A stretch of DNA of 64,000 nt, taken from positions 620,001 to 684,000 of the forward strand of contig WNWL01000002.1 in the NCBI GenBank assembly GCA_009733745.1, given 5' to 3'. A program made the position numbers and the translations under genes. Of this stretch, positions 43,626-54,814 are shown one piece after another. The stretch is from Oceanobacillus sp. HTM 045. GTDB taxonomy: Bacteria > Pseudomonadota > Alphaproteobacteria > Rhodobacterales > Rhodobacteraceae. The first letter of the stretch is position 1. Each line of letters opens with the position of its first letter. Under the pieces are notes generated by a model. That model saw only the letters and a list, made by a program, of their open reading frames with translations, was not told where the DNA came from and did no database searches.

Positions 43626-45521
43626 TCAGGCCGCGCGGCCCCGGCGCGAGCGGGCGCGGCTCTCGGCCCGCGCGCTGGCCTTGGGATCGGTGTCGAACAG
43701 CGCGGCGAGCTGCTCGGTGATGGTGCCGGCAAGCTGCTCCGCATCGGTGATCGTCACCGCGCGCTTGTAGTAGCGCGTGACGTCGTGGCCGATGCCGATG
43801 GCCAGCAGTTCCACGTTGCCCTTCTTCTCGACCATCTCGATCACGTCGCGCAGGTGGCGTTCGAGATAGGTCGAGGGATTGACCGACAGGGTCGAGTCGT
43901 CCACCGGCGCGCCGTCGGAGATCACCATCAGGATCCGCCGCTGCTCCGGCCGCCCGGCCAGCCGGCGGTAGGCCCATTCCAGCGCCTCGCCGTCGATATT
44001 CTCCTTCAGGAGCCCCTCGCGCATCATCAGGCCGAGGTTGCGCCGCGCGCGGCGCCAGGGCGCGTCGGCGGGCTTGTAGATGATGTGGCGCAGGTCGTTC
44101 AGCCGCCCGGGATTGGCCGGCCGGCCCTGGTGGAGCCAGTCCTCCCGGCTCTGCCCGCCCTTCCACGCGCGCGTGGTGAAGCCGAGGATCTCGACCTTCA
44201 CCTGGCAGCGCTCCAGCGTGCGGGCCAGCACGTCGGCCGAGATCGCCGCGATGGAGATCGGCCGGCCGCGCATCGAGCCGGAATTGTCGATCAGGAGCGA
44301 GACCACCGTGTCGCGGAACTCCGCGTCCTTCTCGACCTTGAAGGACAGCGGCGTGGTCGGGTTCGCCACCACGCGGGCCAGCCGCCCGGCGTCGAGGATG
44401 CCTTCCTCCCGGTCGAACTCCCACGCCCGGCTCTGCTGCGCCATCAGGCGGCGCTGCAACCGGTTGGCCAGCCGCGAGGCGGCGCCCTTCAGCGGCTCCA
44501 ATTGCTTGTCGAGATAGTCGCGCAGCCGCTCCAGCTCCTCCGGCTCGCACAGCTCCTCCGCGGTGACGATCTCGTCGTGCTTCTGGGAGAAGACCTCGTA
44601 GTTCGGGTCCGCGTCCGAAATCGGCTGCGGCGGGGGCATGTCGGGGGGCGGCATGCCGTCGTCGTCGGCGCTACCCTCCTCCTGCTCCATGTCGGCGTCG
44701 GTCTCCTCGTAGGAGACCTCGAGCTGGCGCTGCTCCTCGGCCTCGCCGCGCATCTCGTCGGGCAGGTACTCGCTGTCGTCCTCGCCCTCGGGGCCGTCCT
44801 GCTCGCCCTCGTCGCCGGTCTCGTCCTCGGGCTGCTCCTCCGACTGGTCCTCCAGCTCGTCGCTGTCCTCGCTGTCGGGATCGTCACCGAGCTGGTCGCC
44901 GTAGCCGAGCCGGTCGATGATGTCCCAGGCCCGCTTGGCGAAGGCGGACTGGTTCTCCAGCCCGTCGCCGATGGCCTCCAGGTCGCCCAGCTTGTCGGCG
45001 AAATGCCCGCGCCAGAGGTCGAGGATGTTCTTCGCCGCCGCCGGCAGCTCGCGCCCCGTAACCGTCTCGCGGATCAGGTAGCCCATCGCCTCGTGCATCG
45101 GCGCATCCTGCGCCGCCTGGATGCCCTGGTAGCCGCGCCGCTCGGTCTCGTGCGCGAGCCGCGCGTCGAGGTTGTCGGCCACGCCCGGCATCGCCCGCGC
45201 GCCGATCGCCTCGCAGCGGGCCTGCTCCATGCAGTCGAAGATCGCCCGCGCCACCTCGCCGTTCGGGGTGTAGCGCGCATGGGTGCTCTCGGAATGGAAC
45301 CGCTCGCGCAGCGCGTAGCTGTCGGCCGTGCCGCGCGCCAGCATCACCTCGGCGCGGGTCATCCGGCGGCTCACCTGCGGCAGCCGCACGCCCGAATTGG
45401 TCCGCCCCGGCGGGTCGGCGGAGTAGGTGACGGCCAGCTCGTCGTCGCCCGCCAGCGCCCGGGTCGCCTCGCCGAGCGCCTTCTTGAACGGATCAGCCGG
45501 GTTGTCGATCTTGGTGCTCAT
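43626..45521 (-). CDS. cobT: Aerobic cobaltochelatase subunit CobT
   Basis: A 631-residue CobT. The N-terminal helical domain (about 1-205) is followed by a very acidic linker (about 210-310, rich in E/D) and a C-terminal von Willebrand A domain with MIDAS motif DNSGSM (about 412-417) and the T/D residues later. It forms the AAA+ chaperone ring with CobS that drives CobN to insert Co2+ into hydrogenobyrinate a,c-diamide. No cobN is in this window. Start ATG at 45521 is inferred from the family N-terminus ([16 protein letters not shown]). Confidence 0.95.
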   Translation of the reverse strand: MSTKIDNPADPFKKALGEATRALAGDDELAVTYSADPPGRTNSGVRLPQVSRRMTRAEVMLARGTADSYALRERFHSESTHARYTPNGEVARAIFDCMEQARCEAIGARAMPGVADNLDARLAHETERRGYQGIQAAQDAPMHEAMGYLIRETVTGRELPAAAKNILDLWRGHFADKLGDLEAIGDGLENQSAFAKRAWDIIDRLGYGDQLGDDPDSEDSDELEDQSEEQPEDETGDEGEQDGPEGEDDSEYLPDEMRGEAEEQRQLEVSYEETDADMEQEEGSADDDGMPPPDMPPPQPISDADPNYEVFSQKHDEIVTAEELCEPEELERLRDYLDKQLEPLKGAASRLANRLQRRLMAQQSRAWEFDREEGILDAGRLARVVANPTTPLSFKVEKDAEFRDTVVSLLIDNSGSMRGRPISIAAISADVLARTLERCQVKVEILGFTTRAWKGGQSREDWLHQGRPANPGRLNDLRHIIYKPADAPWRRARRNLGLMMREGLLKENIDGEALEWAYRRLAGRPEQRRILMVISDGAPVDDSTLSVNPSTYLERHLRDVIEMVEKKGNVELLAIGIGHDVTRYYKRAVTITDAEQLAGTITEQLAALFDTDPKASARAESRARSRRGRAA

Positions 45522-45682
45522 GGGATGGAGGTAGCCTGTCCGCAGGGCGAGTGGAAGGGGCGAGAACGCGGGATTCGCGCCTTCCACCCGCCTCGCGGCG
45601 CGGTTGCAAGGTTGCAGCCGCCTCAACCCATTGATTCAAAACGGATTATTCGTGAACGAGGCGTTAACGCCGCCCGGCGCCC

Positions 45683-46081
45683 TCAGCCGTCGTCCTCGGG
45701 CATCCGGGTTGCGATCCACCACAGGTTCCCGGCCATGTCGCGGATCATCGCCGCGCGGTCGCCGTGGCTCTGGTCGGAGGGCGGCATTTCCGACTCCGCC
45801 CCCGCCGCCACCGCCGCGTCATGGGCGGCGTCGCAGTCCTCGACATAGATGTGCAGGAACGCGGTCTGTTCCCATTCCGGCTCCGGCGGTGTCCCGAGCA
45901 GGATCACGCTGTCGCCGATCGCCATCGCGACATGCATGATCCGCCCGTCCGGGCGCAGGTAGGGCCCGTCCGATACCCTTGCCCTGAACACCGCCTCCAT
46001 GAACGCCTTCACCGCCTCCGCGTCCTGCGTGACGAGATAGGGGCTGACATGGCGGTATCCGGGTGGCGGGGGCAGGGTCAT
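45683..46081 (-). CDS. VOC family protein (PhnB/glyoxalase-like)
   Basis: A 132-residue vicinal-oxygen-chelate protein opening YRHVSPYLVTQDAEAVKAFMEAVFRA, with DGRIMHVAMAIGDSVILL and a C-terminal IRDMAGNLWWIAT. This is the pattern of the PhnB-like VOC group (two beta-alpha-beta-beta-beta units). It lies between cobT and the gene coupled to cobS. Substrate unknown; not obviously linked to B12 synthesis. Confidence 0.83.
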   Translation of the reverse strand: MTLPPPPGYRHVSPYLVTQDAEAVKAFMEAVFRARVSDGPYLRPDGRIMHVAMAIGDSVILLGTPPEPEWEQTAFLHIYVEDCDAAHDAAVAAGAESEMPPSDQSHGDRAAMIRDMAGNLWWIATRMPEDDG

Positions 46082-46265
46082 CGGCGCCCCCTGCCCCGCG
46101 TGCCGGCCGGCGCAGTTTCCCTGTCTGCTCCCTTTCGGGGAAAGGCGGGAATGTCGATTACGCGGGCCATACGACTCAGTTATCCGGTGACGGGGCGGAA
46201 GGGAAGAGGCACGACGCGGCGCGACGCTGCCCGTGCAAGTTGCGCTGCGCCATGGATTTCCGCGA

Positions 46266-47018
46266 TCAGTCCGGCAGCCCTGCGCGCAGCCGCAGGGCCT
46301 CGAATTCCTGGCAGTCGGACTGGCCGGCGCGCATGATCTCCTCGGCGAAGGCGGGCACCGGCTTGCCCGCGTCGAGCGCCGCGCGCACCTCTGCCTGCGC
46401 GACGGCCATCCGGGCGCGGGCGATGGTGTGGAGGGCGGTGAGCGTGTCGAGATCGAGCGCGTCCTGCATCGCGGCCAGTTCGGCGAGTTCCTGCCGCGGG
46501 CCGGGGAGATGCGCGTGGCAGAAGACGCCGTAAATCGCCAGGTTGCCCCCGCGCCGCGACGGCGCCGGGCCGGAGAAGGTGGCCCCCGCGGCCTCGCGGC
46601 GCCGCTGGGCCGTGACCTCGTCCTGGCAATCCGACTGGCCAAGGCGGAGGATCGTGGCAGCGCCCTCGGGAAAGGGGTTGCCCGCTTCGTGCGCAGGCAG
46701 CACCTCCCGCGCCGCGGGCAGCGCGTAGCGGGCCAGCAGCCGGGCAACGAGGCGGATCTCCCGCGCGGTCAGGACGGATTGAGCGGCGGCGAGGTCGGCG
46801 ATGCGGGCCTCGGGGTCCGGCGGGGTCCAGAGGTAGCCGTCCACCGCCGAGGGGTGGAGTTCGGCGGTGATCTCCGCCCACCAGATGCCCTGCGCGATAC
46901 ATGCCGCGCCGGTGAGCGCCACGCGGCGCTCGATGCTGGCGGGATCGGTCTGGGCGTGCGCCGGTGAGAGGACGGCGGCGAGGCAGGCGGCGGCGAGACT
47001 CCCCAGCCGCGTCCTCAC
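46266..47018 (-). CDS. Secreted hypothetical protein with internal duplication, coupled to cobS
   Basis: A 250-residue protein with GTG start overlapping the cobS stop (GTGA) and a signal peptide ([16 protein letters not shown]). Two similar segments are visible: [23 protein letters not shown] (about 130-152) and [23 protein letters not shown] (about 218-240). Four cysteines in all (CIAQG, SDCQ twice, VFCH) could form disulfides. No known domain was recognised. Coupling to a cytosolic cobaltochelatase subunit may be accidental. Confidence 0.65.
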   Translation of the reverse strand: MRTRLGSLAAACLAAVLSPAHAQTDPASIERRVALTGAACIAQGIWWAEITAELHPSAVDGYLWTPPDPEARIADLAAAQSVLTAREIRLVARLLARYALPAAREVLPAHEAGNPFPEGAATILRLGQSDCQDEVTAQRRREAAGATFSGPAPSRRGGNLAIYGVFCHAHLPGPRQELAELAAMQDALDLDTLTALHTIARARMAVAQAEVRAALDAGKPVPAFAEEIMRAGQSDCQEFEALRLRAGLPD

Positions 47019-48031
47019 CCCAGGCTGACGCTGGCCGCACTCTCCGGCAGCTCTTCCCCAAAACACTTCTGGTAGAGCTCGGCCACAAGCTGGCGTTCCA
47101 GTTCGTCGCACTTGTTGAGAAAGCTGACGCGGAACGCGAAGCCGATGTCGTTGCCGAAGATCTCGGCGTTCTGGGCCCAGGCGATGACCGTGCGGGGCGA
47201 CATGACGGTCGAGAGGTCGCCATTCATGAAGGCCGAGCGGGTCAGGTCCGCCACCGTCACCATGCGGGAGATGTTCTTGCGCCCCTCCTCGGTGGCCCAT
47301 TTCGGGCACTTGGAGAGCACGATATTCACCTCGGCGTCGTGGGCGAGGTAGTTCAGCGTGACGACCAGCGACCAGCGGTCCATCTGGCCCTGGTTGATCT
47401 GCTGGGTGCCGTGGTAGAGGCCCGTGGTGTCGCCGAGGCCGACCGTGTTGGCGGTCGCGAACAGGCGGAAGGACGGGTGCGGGCGGATCACCTCGTTCTG
47501 GTCGAGCAGGGTCAGCTTGCCGTCCGTCTCCAGCACGCGCTGGATCACGAACATCACGTCCGGCCGGCCGGCGTCGTACTCGTCGAACACGATCGCGGTG
47601 GGCGTGCGCAGCGCCCAGGGCAGGATGCCCTCCTTGAACTCGGTGACCTGCATCCCGTCGCGCAGGACGATGGCGTCCTTGCCGATCAGGTCGATGCGCG
47701 AGATGTGGCTGTCGAGGTTGACGCGCACGCACTGCCAATTCAGCCGCGCGGCGACCTGCTCGATATGGGTCGACTTGCCGGTGCCGTGGTAGCCCTGGAT
47801 CATGACGCGGCGGTTGTGGGCGAAGCCCGCGAGGATCGCCAGCGTCGTGTCGCGGTCGAAACGGTAGGACGGGTCGATCTCCGGCACGCGGTCGGTCGGC
47901 TCCGCGAAGCCCTTCACCACCATGTTCGAATCGATGCCAAACACATCGCGCACGTTGACCGGCGTATCCGGCACGGCCGGCGCCATCGCTCCACCATCTG
48001 CCATCGTCAGGGACTCTTTCGCTCGTTCCAT
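47015..48031 (-). CDS. cobS: Aerobic cobaltochelatase subunit CobS (AAA+ ATPase)
   Basis: A 338-residue AAA+ protein: Walker [10 protein letters not shown] (about 79-87), Walker B IVFDEYD (about 143-149), sensor I FATANT and an arginine-rich sensor II region. It powers the CobNST chelatase in B12 synthesis. The ATG at 48031 follows GGGAGAGG. A 46-residue N-terminal extension before the ATPase core ([11 protein letters not shown]) is usual for CobS. Confidence 0.96.
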   Translation of the reverse strand: MERAKESLTMADGGAMAPAVPDTPVNVRDVFGIDSNMVVKGFAEPTDRVPEIDPSYRFDRDTTLAILAGFAHNRRVMIQGYHGTGKSTHIEQVAARLNWQCVRVNLDSHISRIDLIGKDAIVLRDGMQVTEFKEGILPWALRTPTAIVFDEYDAGRPDVMFVIQRVLETDGKLTLLDQNEVIRPHPSFRLFATANTVGLGDTTGLYHGTQQINQGQMDRWSLVVTLNYLAHDAEVNIVLSKCPKWATEEGRKNISRMVTVADLTRSAFMNGDLSTVMSPRTVIAWAQNAEIFGNDIGFAFRVSFLNKCDELERQLVAELYQKCFGEELPESAASVSLG

Positions 48032-48152
48032 CGCCTCTCCCTTGGAGCATAGAAGGCGAGAATACAAGGGCAAGGCGGCGCAATCCCGTTTCCCGCGCCG
48101 CGGTGCCGCGGCGGCAGGCGCGGCAGAGGCGGTTCCGGGCGCGGCAGGCCGT

Positions 48153-48815
48153 TCAGTCGGCGAAGTTGCGGCTCGCCTTCAGGATATCCCAGGCGCGGAT
48201 CACCCGGGCCAGTTCCTCCTCCATGCCGCGCTTGCCGCCGTTCATGTCGGGGTGCAGTTCCTTGACCAGCTCGCGGTAGCGCGCCCGCACCTCCGCCCGC
48301 GTCTCCACCTGGTGCGGCAGGCCGAGCACGTCCATCGCCCGCTGCTCCTGCCCGGTGAGCCGGCGGCGCGGCCGGTCCTCCGGCGCGCCGGGGTTGCGCG
48401 TCGCCGCGTCGCCCAGCACCTCGAACGGGTCGCGGAACCCGTGCCGCGCCCAGGCCTGCCCCTCCGTGTGGCCGGCGATCTTGGCGCCGTTGACCGGGCC
48501 GTTGCGGAACGACCAGGTCGGCCGTTCCCAGGTGGTGTCGGCCCGCCACTGCGCGCCGATCTCCTCCTCCGACCAGCCGTCGAAATAGTTCCACTGCGAA
48601 TTGTAGGCGCGGATGTGGTCGAGGCAGAACCAGCGGAACGCCTCCAGGTTCCGCGGCGACTGCGGCGCGCGGTATTCCGCCTTGTTCTTGCAGCCGGGCC
48701 ACTCGCAGACCCGCTCTCCCGCCGCCACCTTGCCCGAGAACCCGCGCGCGCGGGCGCGCCGGCGCTTGTCGGCGGTGACGGAGACATCGAAATCCAGCGG
48801 CGATCGACGCGACAT
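48153..48815 (-). CDS. DnaJ-type protein with C-terminal J domain
   Basis: A 220-residue protein with a C-terminal J domain (about 160-220) and HPD motif in [10 protein letters not shown]. The N-terminal part has a Cys/His set, CEWPGC (about 38-43) and WFCLDH (about 62-67), that may bind zinc. This architecture is widespread in alphaproteobacteria beside cobS and bolA. Probably a DnaK co-chaperone with special clients. The ATG at 48815 has only a weak AGAGAA site. Confidence 0.88.
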   Translation of the reverse strand: MSRRSPLDFDVSVTADKRRRARARGFSGKVAAGERVCEWPGCKNKAEYRAPQSPRNLEAFRWFCLDHIRAYNSQWNYFDGWSEEEIGAQWRADTTWERPTWSFRNGPVNGAKIAGHTEGQAWARHGFRDPFEVLGDAATRNPGAPEDRPRRRLTGQEQRAMDVLGLPHQVETRAEVRARYRELVKELHPDMNGGKRGMEEELARVIRAWDILKASRNFAD

Positions 48816-48900
48816 GGTTCTCTGGCAGTGGCTGTCGGAGCCGGGTAGTGTAGCCGCCAAAGCGTAAACGCCAAGCGCAGATCGGACTCGGAGGCAGGAA

Positions 48901-49164
48901 ATGTCGGTCGCAGCCACCATCGAGGCGAAGCTTCGCGCCGCCTTCGACCCCGCCGAGATCGAGGTGATCGACGAGAGCGAGCAGCACCGCGGCCACGGCG
49001 GCTGGCGCGAGGGGGGCGAGACCCATTTCCGCGTGCGGCTCGTCTCCGCCGCCTTCGCGGGCGAGAGCCGGGTCGCCCGCTCCCGCGCCGTCCACAAGGT
49101 ACTGGCGGAGGAGCTTGCGGGGCCGGTCCACGCACTGGCGCTGGAGCTTTCCACCCCCGCCTGA
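48901..49164 (+). CDS. BolA family protein
   Basis: An 87-residue BolA. The ESEQHRGHGGWREGGETHFRVRLVSAAFAGESRVARSRAVHKVL core includes the Ser-rich and RHR-like segment and a His (ETHF) that ligates Fe-S clusters with monothiol glutaredoxins. GGAGG lies upstream of the ATG. Divergent from the J-protein gene with an 85-base shared region. Likely in Fe-S trafficking or iron sensing. Confidence 0.93.
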   Translation: MSVAATIEAKLRAAFDPAEIEVIDESEQHRGHGGWREGGETHFRVRLVSAAFAGESRVARSRAVHKVLAEELAGPVHALALELSTPA

Positions 49165-49324
49165 CCCCGGCGCCGGAAGCATCGCGGTGTCCCGCCGGCC
49201 GAACCGCACCCGCTCGCTCGCGGAATGGTTTGCTGCTACCCTCGGTCACATCTTGTGATGGAGTTTCCGCGCAGGACTTCCCCGCCCGGGTTTCCACGCG
49301 GAACTTCACGAGGGGGGAAGAACA

Positions 49325-49927
49325 ATGACCGATCCCGCAGGCCCGGCGCCTTACGGCACGCAGCTTGGCGGCAGCCTCGTCTGGTTCGCCATCGGCATGA
49401 TCGTCACCGGCGTGGTCGGCGCCATCACCGTGCTGACCTTCATCGACGAACGCATAGAGAAGCGCGTCGAGGAGGCGCTGGCCGCCCGCCCGGCCGCCCC
49501 CGCCGCCAGCGGCGCCGCCCTGCCCTCCGGCGCGGTCGTCGCCTTCGACGCGCCCACGCGCTGCCCGGAGGGCTGGTCGGAATTCGCCGACGCCCAGAGC
49601 CGGGTGATCGTCGGAGCGGCCTTCGGCACCGGCTTCTCCCCGCGCCTCGGCGACGACCCCGACGGCGGGGCGCTGGCCGAGTACAAGTACCGCGAGCATG
49701 GCGGCTGGGAGCGGGTCCGGCTGACCACCGCGCACCTGCCCGCGCACGAGCACAAGGTCGCGCAGGCGGGCGCGGACACCGCGGTGGACATCCCCGGAAT
49801 GGTCAGCGGCACGGCCGCGGCGGTGCGCACCGCCATCGGCGGCGACACCACCACGCCGATCGGCGGCGACCAGCCGCACCCCAACATGCCGCCCTTCCTC
49901 GCGCTCTACATCTGCAAGAAGGACTGA
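49325..49927 (+). CDS. Membrane-anchored tail-collar-like protein
   Basis: A 200-residue protein with one N-terminal helix (about 17-40), a short coiled/Ala-Pro linker and a C-terminal domain like phage tail-collar / microcystin-dependent proteins. That domain has SGAVVAFDAPTRCPEGWSEF (about 61-80), LTTAHLPAHEHKV (about 133-145) and PHPNMPPFLALYICKK at the end. The collar module normally caps phage tail fibres; here it is attached to a membrane helix and no other phage gene is close. GAGGGGGGAAGA precedes the ATG. Probably displayed outside the inner membrane; role unknown. Confidence 0.8.
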   Translation: MTDPAGPAPYGTQLGGSLVWFAIGMIVTGVVGAITVLTFIDERIEKRVEEALAARPAAPAASGAALPSGAVVAFDAPTRCPEGWSEFADAQSRVIVGAAFGTGFSPRLGDDPDGGALAEYKYREHGGWERVRLTTAHLPAHEHKVAQAGADTAVDIPGMVSGTAAAVRTAIGGDTTTPIGGDQPHPNMPPFLALYICKKD

Positions 49928-50035
49928 GCGGCGCGGAGCAAGCGTTGCTTGCCACACGCACCCCGCCACACGCGCCGCCGTCCGCCGCGCGCCGCGGGTG
50001 CCCGTCCGGCCACGGGCGCGACGCGCGACGCGGCG

Positions 50036-50071
50036 CACCGGAAGACACACCGGAAGGCGCACTGGAAGACG
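50036..50071. repeat. Three 12-bp tandem repeats upstream of dctB
   Basis: Units CACCGGAAGACA, CACCGGAAGGCG and CACTGGAAGACG follow each other at 50036-50047, 50048-50059 and 50060-50071, in the 188-base gap before dctB. They are imperfect copies and not CRISPR-like. Possibly protein-binding, more likely a local duplication. Confidence 0.75.
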
Positions 50072-50115
50072 CGCCACGCCGCGTCCGAACGTCGACAGGC
50101 CGCGCGTGGCGGCGT

Positions 50116-51854
50116 ATGCGATCAACCATGCCGCAGCGCGACGACAGTCCCCGCCTTCTGACCCCGCCCCGCCTCGTCGCCCTGGCGCTGGCCGCGGCGG
50201 CGCTGGCCGCGGGCGCGCTGATCCACCAGGCGGCGTTCCGCTTCTTCCAGGAGGAGGCCCGCGCCGAACTGCGCGACCGCGCCGCGCTCTACCGCCTCAC
50301 GCTGGTCGCCGCCATCGAGCGCCACCAGCACCTGCCCGGCCTGCTGGCCGACGACCCGATGGTGATCGCGGCGCTCTACGGCGTGCAGCGCGACGCGCTC
50401 AACACAAGGCTGGCGGGCATCGCCGACAGTTCCGGCGTCGAGGCGGTCTATGTCATGGACACGTCCGGCCTCACCATCGCCGCGTCCAACTTCGACCGGG
50501 AGCCGAGCTTCCTCGGCGAGAACTACGCCTTCCGGCCCTATTTCCGGAACGCGATGCTGGGCCGCCCGGCGGATTTCTTCGGCATCGGCGCCACGACCAC
50601 GCGGCCGGGCTATTTCCTCGCCGACCCGGTGCGCAACCGCGACGACGCGGTGATCGGCGTCACGGTCGCCAAGCTCGACCTCTCGCCGCTCGCCGCCGCC
50701 TGGCGCGAGACCGGCGAGCGGGTCTTCGTCGCCAATGCCGACGGGGTGATCGTGCTCGCCTCCGACCCTTCGCTCGCATGGCGCACGCTGCGCCCCATCC
50801 AGCCGGTGCGCCGCGCCGAGATCGAGGCGGAGCGGCAGTTCATCGGCCAGCCGCTCGACCCGCTCGACTGGCGGATGGACGGGCCGGGCCTCGCCGAACT
50901 GGGCGGCGCGCCCGCGCTGCATGTCGGCCTGCCACTCGGGCGGCGGGGCTGGACGCTGCACCTGCTCGGCGAACGCGGGCAGGCCTCCGAGCGGGCCTGG
51001 ACGGTGGTGATCGCCGTCGCGGTGGTAGCGGCCCTGATGGCCGCGCTCGGCTTCTACCTGAAGTCCGAGCGCACCCGCCGCGCGCTGGTCGAGAGCCAGA
51101 CCCAGCGCCGCGAGCTGGAGGCGCTGAACCGCGAGCTGACCCAGACCCGCACCGAGCTGGACCGCAAGTCCCGGCTCGCCACGCTGGGCCGGCTCGCGGC
51201 CTCGGTGACGCACGAGCTGGGCCAGCCGCTCTCGGCGATGCGCAACTACCTCGCCGCGGCGGAGATGAGCGCCGAGGCGAGCGGCGGGAACGGGCCGTTC
51301 GGCAGCCAGCTCACCGGCCAGATCGGCCGCATCCTCGACCGGATGGAGGGGATCACCCGCCAGCTCCGCTTCTTCGTCAAGCCGAAGGGCGAGCCGCACG
51401 CGCCGGTGGACCTCGTGCCGGTCGTCCGCGACGTGCTGGCGCTGCTCGACCACGACCTCCGCGACGGCGAGGTGACGCTGCGCCTCGACCTGCCGGACGG
51501 CCCCGTCACCGTGCCCGGCAACCGGCTCCAGCTCGAACAGGTGCTGATCAACCTCGTGCGCAACGCCATCGACGCGATGGAGGACGAGCCCCGCCGCGAG
51601 ATCGCCGTCTCGCTGGCCGCGTCCGGCGGCGCGGCGGTGCTGACCGTCGCCGACACCGGCCACGGCCTGCGCGGCCAGTCGGTGGAGACGCTGCAGGAGC
51701 CGTTCCACACAACCCGCGCCTCCGGCGACGGCATGGGGCTGGGCCTCGCCATCTCCGGCGACATCGTCCACGACCACGGCGGCCGGCTCGACGCGGCGGA
51801 CGCGCCGGGCGGCGGCGCGGTCTTCACCGTCACCCTGCCGCTGGAGGCCAGCCC

Positions 51855-51858
<4 letters not shown>
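50116..51858 (+). CDS. dctB: DctB-type sensor histidine kinase
   Basis: A 580-residue kinase. TM1 is about 18-38, then a periplasmic double-Cache-like sensor (about 45-285), TM2 (about 292-314), coiled linker (QTQRRELEALNRELTQTRTE), H-box SVTHELGQPLSAMRNYLAAAE (phospho-His about 362), N-box NLVRNAIDAME, and G boxes DTGHGL and GDGMGLGLAI. C4-dicarboxylate sensor kinases have this plan. Start may be 50116 or 50128 (MPQRDD). It couples to dctD by ATGA. Probable input is the ligand of the TRAP system downstream. Confidence 0.88.
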
Positions 51859-53222
<1,364 letters not shown>

Positions 53223-53633
53223 ACAATCAGCATCACTGATCCGGATGAAACGGATGGCATCCTTCGCGATATTTCGGGGGAAACGTCATCACGGGATGGA
53301 AAAATCAGGTCGCTACCCGCCATTCGCGCGCACTGCATTTGAATCAACAGATTTAGTATCGAGACGAAATTATACTTCAGAACCCGATACCTGCCCAGAC
53401 ACCACTCTCTACAGAATGCAAGCCCACCACCTGATTACTTGAACCGGAAGCGAAGCACACGCTCCAGTTGCCCTCCTCGATTGCCGGCCTCTTTCGATGT
53501 CTCCAAAAGAGACAGTCGAACCACTCACGGACACATTTTAGTCAAATTGACACATCATCATTTTCAAGTTCCCGCCTAAGTTCGAGAGGCGGGAGAAGCC
53601 AGTAGTAGCTAAAACCGGGGGTTGAGCAAAAAG
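53223..53633. other. AT-richer intergenic region before the Hint gene
   Basis: This 411-base stretch is visibly richer in A and T than the rest of the window and holds no credible gene; a 65-codon open frame at 53245-53442 lacks coding character. A TTGACA hexamer occurs at 53547-53552 without a good -10 at normal spacing. A 7-bp stem (53571-53577 with 53587-53593) lies in the presumed leader of the Hint gene. Confidence 0.6.
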
Positions 53634-54704
53634 ATGGCGACGGACTTTTGGGTACGTTTCGACAGTAATAGCGCAAACAATCCGTCACTCAATCTCACGG
53701 GGGCACCCGCGATCCAGATCACTTTCGTCGCCGAGACGCCCGGCGGCGGTTCCGGTGACTTCACCCTGGACCAGCCCGCGCCCGGCGTCGCCGACCCGGA
53801 CACCGTGGTGTCGATCGGCGGGACGACCTACAGCTTCATCTACGAACTGAGCGGTACGCTGCCCACCGCGGCCAACCAGGGCGCGGGGCAGGTGCCCGAT
53901 CAGCTTGAGACGCACCAGATCGCCATCATCACGGTGCTGGACTACCCGACCGCCGGCAACACGGCCCGGCTGTTCTTCCTCCCGAACGATTCGGCGACCC
54001 AGTCGGAGATGAACAGCTTCGGCAACGGGGCCATCCGTATCCAGAACGTGGACACCACGCCCGATCCGACCGGGCCGGTCTGCTTCGCCACCGGCACCCT
54101 GATACGGACACCGCGGGGCGAGGTCGCGGTCGAGGACCTGCGCGCCGGGGATCTGGTGGAGACGCTCGACCGCGGCCCGGTACGGATCCGGTGGATCGAC
54201 TTCAGCGAACATCGCTGGCCGGGCGCGCCCGACAAGGCGAGGCCGGTCCGCATCTCGGAGGGCGCGTTCGGCCCGGGGCTGCCATATCGCGACCTCGTCG
54301 TCTCGCCGCAGCACCGCGTCCTGCTCGACACGCCCGAGGGCGAGGCGCTCGGTCCGGCCAAGGGGCTGACCGCGATGCCCCGGATCAGGCGGATGCTCGG
54401 CTGCCGCAGGATCGCCTATCACCACATGCTGCTGGACCACCACGCCGTGCTGTGGTCGAACGGCCTGCCGACCGAGAGCTTCCTGCCCGGACCCACGGCC
54501 ATGCGCATGATCGACGCGAGCAAGCGCGACGCCATCCTGGACATCATCCCGGCATTGCGCAGCGACCCGGATGCCCACGGCCTCCCGGCCCGCAGGCTGA
54601 TGACGGTGCGCGAGACCCGGAACTGGGCTGCATCGATGGGCCCCGCCCTGGCCACGGACCGGAACGGCAGGAACCAGCCGATGCCGCTGGTCGCGGCGGA
54701 ATGA
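53634..54704 (+). CDS. Hint (hedgehog/intein) domain-containing protein
   Basis: A 356-residue protein. Residues 1-145 form a beta-rich N-terminal part (VRFDSNSANN, TYSFIYELSG, ARLFFLPNDSAT) without a signal peptide. From residue 150 a Hint_2 domain starts at the nucleophile Cys (CFATGTLIRTPRGEVAVEDL), with LVVSPQHRVLL as the B-block His and a conserved tail. Such proteins are frequent in marine Rhodobacterales, often secreted by type I systems, with self-cleaving potential. A TTG at 53622 is an alternative start. It is flanked upstream by AT-rich DNA and downstream by a relic of dctD, so it looks inserted. Confidence 0.85.
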   Translation: MATDFWVRFDSNSANNPSLNLTGAPAIQITFVAETPGGGSGDFTLDQPAPGVADPDTVVSIGGTTYSFIYELSGTLPTAANQGAGQVPDQLETHQIAIITVLDYPTAGNTARLFFLPNDSATQSEMNSFGNGAIRIQNVDTTPDPTGPVCFATGTLIRTPRGEVAVEDLRAGDLVETLDRGPVRIRWIDFSEHRWPGAPDKARPVRISEGAFGPGLPYRDLVVSPQHRVLLDTPEGEALGPAKGLTAMPRIRRMLGCRRIAYHHMLLDHHAVLWSNGLPTESFLPGPTAMRMIDASKRDAILDIIPALRSDPDAHGLPARRLMTVRETRNWAASMGPALATDRNGRNQPMPLVAAE

Positions 54705-54722
54705 TCGACTGAACCACCCCTC

Positions 54723-54754
54723 CCCGGCCGGATCTCCCGATCCGGCCGGGCCTT
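54723..54754 (+). terminator. Terminator-like hairpin after the Hint gene
   Basis: A perfect 12-bp stem (54723-54734 with 54739-54750) and a TCCC loop, 18 bases after the Hint stop. It is followed only by CCTT, so the T-run is weak. Confidence 0.7.
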
Positions 54755-54757
54755 GAC

Positions 54758-54814
54758 GACACGCTCAACAAACCCGTCGCCGCCTTCCAGCGCCAGCTCA
54801 CCGGCCGCGCCATC
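54758..54814 (+). pseudogene. Relic of the dctD 3' end
   Basis: These 57 bases align without gaps to dctD bases 53055-53111 with 50 identities counted by eye. They would encode DTLNKPVAAFQRQLTGRAI against DTLREAVAAFERQLIGRAI in DctD, the segment that leads into the Fis-type HTH. Similarity stops abruptly at both sides, and no start or regulator domain is attached. It is a leftover of a duplicated or displaced dctD end. Confidence 0.8.

Noticed and set aside
49325-49927. Prophage remnant
   Set aside because: Only one tail-collar-like domain is present, fused to a membrane helix, with no other phage gene nearby.
49998-51854. Open frame continuing far upstream of dctD, suggesting a giant fusion
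   Set aside because: The upstream part is out of frame with dctB and runs through its coding sequence; dctD begins at the ATGA overlap at 51855.
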